From Oscillospiraceae bacterium (lineage in GTDB: Bacteria; Bacillota; Clostridia; Oscillospirales; Acutalibacteraceae): 5,487 nt of DNA. How positions within the stretch are numbered: the stretch's first letter is position 1; each line of letters opens with the position of its first letter. Where the stretch lies: NCBI GenBank assembly GCA_028706415.1, contig JAQWBK010000102.1, positions 1-5,487 on the forward strand, read 5' to 3'. The notes beneath the pieces were generated by a model. The model saw only the letters and a program-made list of their open reading frames with translations. It ran no database searches and was not told where the DNA came from. The translations under genes were made by a program, and so were the position numbers. Positions 1 to 4,113 of the stretch are shown here, in pieces.

Positions 1-815
1 TTCCCCTCGTTCTTTTGGGCAAGAAAAGATAGCCCCTGCTTTGCCCCCTTGTAGTGGGGCACCAAAATATCGGTCTTGACAGCAAGGTTGATAATAAAGC
101 TGAAATCATCATCCGCTTTACTTTCCCGTGAGGCCTTCATATATTGATTTATCAGTGCCGCCGTCATCTGGGCTTGAATATCGGCCTGCTGCTTTCGCCC
201 CCCGTTCCAGGAGGGATAACGCAATACATTAACCGCTTGGTTGGAGCTCAAGGTGCGAAGCCCGCTGTCTAGGATGACGGCCATATCATTATCGCGGTAG
301 TTTAAATCCTCGTCAATATCCATGATAACACCCGAACCGAAATATGTGATTAGTTTTTCGATATTATCATAGGTGATAGCTATGTAATTATCAAAATGGA
401 TGCCGGTCAGGGTTGAAAGAGCATCCCTTGTAACCACGATACCCTGCTGGTCTAACAGCTCGTGCAGCCTTAGTTCACTTGTTTTATAATCCACCACCGT
501 GTCCCGAGGGAAGGCGAGGGTATGAATACCGGATTTTTCGGGATCGAAATGCACCACAACAAAGCCTTTAGGCACCCCGCGGTCGGTTGTAACAATGAGT
601 AGGTTTCTGGCGTCAGAGGGGGCAAAGCTTATTTCGTCGGATGATACAACCGAGGACGGCTCGGAGGTTTGCCGTGCTTCATTTATTTTAATTACTGCCC
701 ACAAGCAAATTCCGCCAAACACAACCAAAAATAAAACAAACGCCAGCAAAAAAGCCATAACGTTGTTTATCTTCCTTTTTCTTTGCCTTCTCTTTTTATC
801 ATGATAGAGTGGCAT
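1..815 (-). CDS. LCP (LytR-CpsA-Psr) family membrane protein, divergent, 3' end outside window
   Basis: The 271 visible codons are open to the left edge, so the C-terminus is missing. Residues 1-19 are basic (MPLYHDKKRR start), residues about 20-42 are one hydrophobic membrane segment, and the rest should lie outside the cell. The extracellular part follows the LCP order: a strand ending LAFPRDTVV (residues 100-108) with the family's PRD, then LTGIHFDNYIAITYDNIEKL (136-155), a GSG stretch (160-162) where the family has GGV, then AVNVLRYPSWNGGRKQQADI (194-213). LCP enzymes move undecaprenyl-pyrophosphate-linked glycopolymers such as teichoic acid onto peptidoglycan; that role is inherited from the family. 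The usual acidic and second arginine positions of the D-x-x-R-x-x-R-Q motif are not obvious, so catalysis is uncertain. The start at 815 is chosen because GGAG (825-822) lies 6 nt upstream. An in-frame ATG at 827-825 directly abuts AAAGGA and is less likely. Confidence 0.8.
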   Translation of the reverse strand, partial: MPLYHDKKRRQRKRKINNVMAFLLAFVLFLVVFGGICLWAVIKINEARQTSEPSSVVSSDEISFAPSDARNLLIVTTDRGVPKGFVVVHFDPEKSGIHTLAFPRDTVVDYKTSELRLHELLDQQGIVVTRDALSTLTGIHFDNYIAITYDNIEKLITYFGSGVIMDIDEDLNYRDNDMAVILDSGLRTLSSNQAVNVLRYPSWNGGRKQQADIQAQMTAALINQYMKASRESKADDDFSFIINLAVKTDILVPHYKGAKQGLSFLAQKNEG

Positions 816-943
816 AATAAACTCCATTCCTTTCAGCCGTTGGGGGAGTTGCGAGGGGCGGTTCGGCCAAAATTTCTTTAAACCAAATAATCTCGGTGTC
901 AGGACATTAAGCCGCCAAATTATATTAAATCGGTAACATACTA

Positions 944-973
944 AGTATATCAAATCTTGAGGGGTAATATCAA
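944..973 (-). promoter_or_regulatory. Sigma-A-type promoter for the LCP gene
   Basis: Read on the minus strand there is TTGATA (973-968), an 18-nt spacer, and TATACT (949-944) preceded by TGA, which makes an extended -10. Transcription would start near 937 and give a leader of about 120 nt before the LCP start at 815. The hexamers are close to consensus and correctly oriented; activity is inferred. Confidence 0.55.
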
Positions 974-1011
974 TAACATTTCTGTAACATTTCTACAACA
1001 GTACTGTAACC
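973..1011. promoter_or_regulatory. Four 11-bp-spaced TAACA-like boxes (PhoP-box-like operator)
   Basis: On the plus strand the hexamers ATAACA (973-978), GTAACA (984-989), ACAACA (995-1000) and GTAACC (1006-1011) begin exactly 11 bp apart with 5-bp spacers. The first two units, TAACATTTCT at 974-983 and 985-994, are identical over 10 bases. One-helical-turn direct repeats of TTAACA-like hexamers are the known arrangement of PhoP-binding sites in Bacillus and relatives, so a PhoP-type OmpR-family regulator is the first guess. The array ends at the -35 of the minus-strand promoter (968-973), which suggests control of the LCP gene. The regulator's identity is inference. Confidence 0.45.
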
Positions 1012-1019
1012 TTATGGCG

Positions 1020-1041
1020 TAATTACAGAAGGTTGTAATTA
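1020..1041. promoter_or_regulatory. 8-bp inverted repeat, possible operator
   Basis: TAATTACA (1020-1027) and TGTAATTA (1034-1041) form a perfect inverted repeat around a 6-bp spacer. It is 22 bp in all, a size typical of dimeric repressor sites. It sits between the 11-bp repeat array and the plus-strand promoter at 1055-1083. There is no T-tract, so it is not a terminator. The binding protein is unknown. Confidence 0.3.
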
Positions 1042-1054
1042 GCCAATAAACCCC

Positions 1055-1083
1055 TTGCCCAAAGGCACAAAAATATGTATACT
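1055..1083 (+). promoter_or_regulatory. Possible upstream plus-strand promoter
   Basis: TTGCCC (1055-1060), a 17-nt spacer and TATACT (1078-1083) match a sigma-A promoter. If used, transcription would start near 1090 and give a leader of about 300 nt, including the foldable blocks at 1111-1141 and 1252-1295, before the MinD-like gene. The promoter at 1343-1371 is better placed for that gene. Confidence 0.35.
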
Positions 1084-1105
1084 ATTTATAGGTGACCTCT
1101 AAAAA

Positions 1106-1190
1106 CCCCTTCCGGCGTATTCGGGCACAATTCCCGCCGGACTGCGTCAAACCTCCTCGTAATGCGGAAACCCGCCTGCGTCGTCTGCCT
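1106..1190. repeat. GC-rich foldable block, candidate dispersed intergenic element
   Basis: This GC-rich block stands out from its AT-rich left flank. TCCGGCG (1111-1117) pairs perfectly with CGCCGGA (1135-1141) around a 17-nt loop, and GCGG (1164-1167) can pair with CCGC (1172-1175). It contains no usable gene: the longest minus-strand frame begins directly after a stop and has no ATG. Its look recalls repeated intergenic elements of clostridial genomes, but one copy in one window cannot prove that it is repeated. Confidence 0.25.
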
Positions 1191-1251
1191 TAACACACAA
1201 AAAACATCCTCGCAAATTATAGGACTTTTTTAATCAGGGATTAGTATTTGA

Positions 1252-1295
1252 CGGCTTCCAGCCGACAGCCGAACCCCTCGGCTTTCAGCCGAGGG
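1252..1295. repeat. Tandem small-loop hairpins, REP or IS200/IS605-end-like
   Basis: Two hairpins with 3-nt loops lie close together: CGGCT (1252-1256) with AGCCG (1260-1264) around TCC, and CCCTCGGCT (1275-1283) with AGCCGAGGG (1287-1295) around TTC. A further AGCCG copy lies at 1267-1271, between them. Neither stem is followed by a T-run on either strand, so they are poor terminators. Short GC hairpins of this form occur as REP-type palindromes and at the ends of IS200/IS605 elements and their non-autonomous derivatives. No transposase is present, so this is at most a relic. Confidence 0.35.
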
Positions 1296-1342
1296 TGGTT
1301 GAGTTTACAGACCAAGAAAAGAACCTTTTTTACAAATTTCGG

Positions 1343-1371
1343 TTGCCTTAGCCCGCGGATTATGATATGAT
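1343..1371 (+). promoter_or_regulatory. Proximal promoter of the MinD-like gene
   Basis: TTGCCT (1343-1348), a 17-nt spacer and TATGAT (1366-1371) preceded by TGA (1363-1365) form an extended -10 promoter. Transcription would start near 1378. This would exclude the ATG at 1375 from the mRNA and leave a leader of about 15 nt for the ATG at 1393. It therefore supports the start chosen for that gene. Confidence 0.45.
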
Positions 1372-1392
1372 ACAATGAAAGTAGGTTGTGAT

Positions 1393-2151
1393 ATGGGGAT
1401 TATTACCGTTATCACATCGGGAAAAGGTGGCGCCGGTAAGTCCACCGTTGCAGCCGGTCTTGGGTTCGCCTTGGCAAGTCTGGGGCGCAAGGTGGTTTTG
1501 CTTGACGGGGATGCCGGGCTTCGCAGCCTTGATCTGATGCTTGGTATCAGTGAAGGTGCTGTATATGATATGTCAGATATTTTTGAGGGAAACTGTGAAC
1601 CGATTCGTGCGGTTTACCCCTCTCCCGCTTGTGAGGGTGTATCGGTTGTGCCTGCCCCTGTGGGGCTGGAACAAATGTGCTCTCCATATGATATGCGCAG
1701 GCTTTGCGGCGGTTTCGCAAAATATTATGATCATGTGTTGGTAGATAGTCCGGCTGGTATCGGCAGGGGATTTGCCTGTGCCATAGCTGGTGCAAGCCGT
1801 GCGCTGGTGGTCTCCACCCCCGACATGGTGTGCGCACGGGATGCACAGATCGTCGGCGGCCTGCTTAACCAAAAGGATATACCTTCCCGCCTGATTATTA
1901 ATAGGCTGAGACCTGCCCCCATCATTTCGGGGAAAATGCCGGATATTGATGAGATTATTGATATTGCGGGCATCCAGCTTATCGGAGTTATTCCGGAGGA
2001 TGAAGAGGTTGCAATTGCAAACGCTAACGGGCGGCCGCTTCCCACCCGATCAAATGCGGCGGTCTGCATGGCAAACATTGCCCGCCGTTATCTGGGGGAA
2101 TGTGTTCCTCTTGCCAATCTTGAAAAAATGATTAATACTGCTCTCAAGTAA
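1393..2151 (+). CDS. minD: MinD-like septum-site ATPase (ParA/MinD family), lacking an evident membrane-targeting tail
   Basis: MinD is a deviant-Walker P-loop ATPase that dimerises on the membrane with ATP and positions the division inhibitor MinC. Visible motifs of the 252-residue product are the deviant Walker A SGKGGAGKST (9-18, signature Lys11, Lys16), the DGDAGLRSLDLMLG switch region (38-51, Asp40), VDSPAGIGRGF (117-127), STPDMVCARDA (141-151), LIINRLRP (167-174), and the MinD-type ending GVIPEDEEV and ARRYLGECVPL. Asn45 of the usual GLRNLD is Ser. The start at 1393 gives the family N-terminus MGIITVITSGKGG and has AAAGTAGG 7 nt upstream; the ATG at 1375 would add six residues without a ribosome binding site. 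E. coli and B. subtilis MinD are about 270 residues, and the missing part is the C-terminal amphipathic helix. No minC or minE lies beside it; mgsA follows 93 bp downstream. The fold is certain, but a true MinD role is less so. Confidence 0.85.
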   Translation: MGIITVITSGKGGAGKSTVAAGLGFALASLGRKVVLLDGDAGLRSLDLMLGISEGAVYDMSDIFEGNCEPIRAVYPSPACEGVSVVPAPVGLEQMCSPYDMRRLCGGFAKYYDHVLVDSPAGIGRGFACAIAGASRALVVSTPDMVCARDAQIVGGLLNQKDIPSRLIINRLRPAPIISGKMPDIDEIIDIAGIQLIGVIPEDEEVAIANANGRPLPTRSNAAVCMANIARRYLGECVPLANLEKMINTALK

Positions 2152-2185
2152 AAATCAAGACATCTTTTACTTGAGAACAGTATTA
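2133..2185. repeat. 21-bp inverted repeat across the stop codon of the MinD-like gene
   Basis: Arms 2133-2153 and 2165-2185 are complementary at 20 of 21 positions, the exception being 2141, around an 11-nt loop (2154-2164). The left arm includes the last codons and the TAA (2149-2151) of the MinD-like gene. No T-run follows, so it is not a normal intrinsic terminator. In mRNA it would form a strong hairpin between the two genes, which could stabilise the upstream message or be cut by RNase III. It could also be the trace of an inverted duplication. Confidence 0.8.
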
Positions 2186-2204
2186 GGAATTCCAAGCATA
2201 CATA

Positions 2205-2223
2205 TCCCTTGTTTTTTAAGGGA
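2205..2223 (+). other. Small hairpin upstream of the mgsA ribosome binding site
   Basis: TCCCTT (2205-2210) pairs with AAGGGA (2218-2223) around the 7-nt loop GTTTTTT. It ends 7 nt before the mgsA Shine-Dalgarno AAGGAG. The T-run is in the loop rather than after the stem, so it is not a terminator. TCCCTT could alternatively pair with the AAGGAG, but a regulatory role is speculative. Confidence 0.3.
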
Positions 2224-2244
2224 AATATATAAGGAGTGTATGGT

Positions 2245-2655
2245 ATGAACATTGCTTTAATTGCCCACGATGCAAAAAAAGAACTCATGGTTCAGTTTTG
2301 CATAGCTTATTGTGGCGTTTTAAGCCGTCATAATCTTTGTGCTACAGGCACCACGGGTAAAATGGTGGCCGAGGCAACCGGATTGCAAATAACCCGGTAT
2401 ATGAGCGGCTCACAAGGCGGCGACCAGCAGATTTCGTCTCGGATATCCTATAATGAAATTGACCTTCTACTGTTCTTTCGGGATCCCATGACAGTAAAGC
2501 CGCATGAACCAAACGAAAGCGATATGTTCCGCCTTTGTGATATGCGCAATATTCCGGTTGCCACAAATATTGCAACCGCCGAAGTATTAATCCACGGTCT
2601 TGAGCGGGGAGATCTTGACTGGCGGGATATTGTAAATCCGGCTGCCGTTAAATAG
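2245..2655 (+). CDS. mgsA: Methylglyoxal synthase
   Basis: MgsA (EC 4.2.3.3) converts dihydroxyacetone phosphate to methylglyoxal and phosphate in the cytosol. This bypasses lower glycolysis and releases phosphate when sugar phosphates pile up. The 136-residue product has the usual length and all main blocks: MNIALIAHDAKK (1-12), ATGTTGKMVAEATGL (33-47), SGSQGGDQQI (54-63), FFRDPMTVKPHEP (77-89), RLCDMRNIPVATNIATAEVL (96-115). His8, Asp9, Asp60, Asp80 and His87 match E. coli His19, Asp20, Asp71, Asp91 and His98. The position of E. coli Asp101 is Asn90. The start at 2245 has AAGGAG (2231-2236) 8 nt upstream; a GTG at 2236 overlaps this site and is unlikely. It is probably cotranscribed with the MinD-like gene and is closed by the terminator at 2701. 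Confidence 0.95.
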   Translation: MNIALIAHDAKKELMVQFCIAYCGVLSRHNLCATGTTGKMVAEATGLQITRYMSGSQGGDQQISSRISYNEIDLLLFFRDPMTVKPHEPNESDMFRLCDMRNIPVATNIATAEVLIHGLERGDLDWRDIVNPAAVK

Positions 2656-2698
2656 CTATATCCCAAAAGACCGAGAGCTCAACCAACCAATATAACCC

Positions 2699-2724
2699 AA
2701 GGCGCGCAGCAGCGCGCCTTTTTT
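2699..2724 (+). terminator. Rho-independent terminator after mgsA
   Basis: GGCGCGC (2701-2707) and GCGCGCC (2712-2718) form a perfect 7-bp GC stem with loop AGCA, directly followed by six T (2719-2724). The AA at 2699-2700 can extend the stem with the first two T. It lies 45 nt past the mgsA stop and 40 nt before hisS, so it separates the two transcription units. Confidence 0.92.
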
Positions 2725-2763
2725 CCTGATTTAATATGTATTATGTGAAAGGCGGGGTGTCAT

Positions 2764-4083
2764 ATGGCCCTTATAACCAAAGCAGTACGCGGTACCCAGG
2801 ATGTGCTGCCTGGCGATAGTTACAAATTGCAGCATATTGAGCAGACCGCGCTTGGCATTGCCCGAGATTTCGGTTTTCGAGAGATGCGCACACCGGTTTT
2901 TGAGCATACCGAGCTTTTTAACCGCTCGGTGGGGGAAACCACCGATGTGGTGCAAAAGGAGATGTATACCTTCCAAGATAAGGGGGGGCGCTCGATCACC
3001 CTGCGGCCGGAGGGTACGGCGGGGATGGCCCGCGCCTGTTTGGAGCATGGGCTGAACAGCGGAATACTGCCTGTTAAGGTTGCCTATCTCACCTCATGCT
3101 ACCGTTACGAGAAGCCGCAGGCAGGCAGGCTTCGTGAGTTTCATCAGTTCGGGGTGGAGTGCTTTGGTTCGGCTCAACCCCAGTCGGATGCCGAGGTTAT
3201 ATCCCTTGCCCACCTGCTTTTAAGTGAACTTGGGGTGACCGGGGTATCTCTGCATATAAATTCAATCGGCTGCCCGACCTGCCGTTCGGAATACCACCGG
3301 GAGCTGAAAGCATATTTTGAAGCCCGTCGCGGGGAGCTCTGCGAAACCTGTCACGGGCGGCTTGAGCGCAACCCGATGCGTATTCTTGACTGCAAATCTC
3401 CTGTATGTGGGGGGATCGCACAGGATGCACCGGTTATGATAGATTTTCTGTGTGACGAGTGCCGCCAGCATTTTGACAGCGTCAAGTCATTTCTGGACGA
3501 GGCGGAAATTGAATATGAACAGGACCCGCACATTGTCCGCGGGCTTGATTATTACACCCGAACGGTTTTTGAATTTGTTTCGGATGCGTTGGGCGCTCAG
3601 GCAGTTGTCTGCGGCGGCGGAAGATATGACGGGCTTTTTGAGGAGCTGGGCGGCAAGCATCTGCCCTCCCTTGGGTTTGGCATGGGGCTGGAGCGGCTGC
3701 TCATGGTAATGGAGGCAAAGGGGGCAGGTTTTCCCCAGCCCCCACCCTGCGAGGTTTATCTCGCTTCCCTGGGGGAAGCGGCGGTTAGCCGCTGCTTCAG
3801 TATTGTAACCAATCTGCGCCGGGGGGGCGTTTCGGCCGAATGTGATACCGTCGGGCGGAGCCTGAAGGCCCAGATGAAATATGCCGATAAAATCGGGGCG
3901 CGGTATACCATTGTAGTGGGGGATAATGAGCTTGAAACAGGAGTTGCCGCCCTCAAGGATATGCAGACGGGAGAGGAAAGTCGGGTACAATTGGATGATG
4001 GTCTGTATACAATGCTATATAACAAGTCGCTGGACCGACAGCTTGCCGGCGTGGCAGATTTGTTGGGCGAAGTGATCGAATAA
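2764..4083 (+). CDS. hisS: Histidyl-tRNA synthetase (HisRS)
   Basis: This class II synthetase charges tRNA-His with histidine using ATP. The 439-residue product is complete and of normal length. In order it shows the N-terminal RGTQDVLPGDS (9-19), a motif 1 region around MRTPVFEHTELFNRSVGETT (41-60), TLRPEGTAGMARA (79-91), motif 2 RYEKPQAGRLREFHQFGVE (114-132), the histidine-specific RGLDYYTRTVFE (259-270), GGGRYDGL (284-291), motif 3 GFGMGLERLL (304-313), and an anticodon-binding domain from about 328 to the end. Between motif 2 and RGLDYY is a cysteine-rich insert with CPTC (170-173), CETC (193-196), Cys210, Cys215 and CDEC (230-233). Clostridial HisRS commonly has such an insert, which could bind metal. 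The start ATG has GGGG (2754-2757) 6 nt upstream. A -10-like TATTAT (2739-2744) exists, but I see no good -35. No T-box leader precedes it. Confidence 0.98.
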   Translation: MALITKAVRGTQDVLPGDSYKLQHIEQTALGIARDFGFREMRTPVFEHTELFNRSVGETTDVVQKEMYTFQDKGGRSITLRPEGTAGMARACLEHGLNSGILPVKVAYLTSCYRYEKPQAGRLREFHQFGVECFGSAQPQSDAEVISLAHLLLSELGVTGVSLHINSIGCPTCRSEYHRELKAYFEARRGELCETCHGRLERNPMRILDCKSPVCGGIAQDAPVMIDFLCDECRQHFDSVKSFLDEAEIEYEQDPHIVRGLDYYTRTVFEFVSDALGAQAVVCGGGRYDGLFEELGGKHLPSLGFGMGLERLLMVMEAKGAGFPQPPPCEVYLASLGEAAVSRCFSIVTNLRRGGVSAECDTVGRSLKAQMKYADKIGARYTIVVGDNELETGVAALKDMQTGEESRVQLDDGLYTMLYNKSLDRQLAGVADLLGEVIE

Positions 4084-4113
4084 AAAGTTAAGACAATAAA
4101 GAGGGGAAAACCG

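Larger units (their letters stand above)
816..1392. other. Gene-free divergent regulatory region
   Basis: About 575 bp separate the LCP gene (minus) from the MinD-like gene (plus). I found no convincing coding frame here: frames are short, lack a start with a ribosome binding site, or are interrupted. The left part (about 890-1085) is AT-rich and carries promoter-like and operator-like sequence, while 1106-1190 and 1250-1300 are GC-rich and able to fold. The individual elements are listed separately. Confidence 0.75.

Noticed and set aside
595..804. Plus-strand frame opposite the LCP gene
   Set aside because: It is antisense to the LCP coding sequence, has no ribosome binding site, and its hydrophobic end mirrors the codons of the LCP membrane segment.
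998..1007. 10-bp palindrome ACAGTACTGT as a separate operator
   Set aside because: It lies within the 11-bp repeat array and is short enough to arise by chance; the array explains the region better.
1082..1190. Short minus-strand frame ending at 1082
   Set aside because: It begins right after a stop codon and has no ATG. A TTG behind AGGAGG would give only about 22 residues of arginine-rich sequence with no known domain.
1375..1392. Upstream ATG as the start of the MinD-like gene
   Set aside because: It has no ribosome binding site, overlaps the likely -10 region, and would put six residues before the normal MinD N-terminus.
2151..2172. Hidden membrane-targeting tail of MinD in another frame
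   Set aside because: One shifted frame reads VKIKTSFT then stop, faintly like a MinD tail, but it is only a few residues and shows no clear frameshift site.
2133..2185. The inverted repeat as a bidirectional terminator
   Set aside because: The stem is AT-rich, carries the A/T tracts inside the arms, and is not followed by a T-run on either strand.
2699..2724. Terminator stem as the antiterminator switch of a T-box
   Set aside because: No specifier stem or T-box consensus is seen, and the spacer is too short. It is best read as the mgsA terminator.
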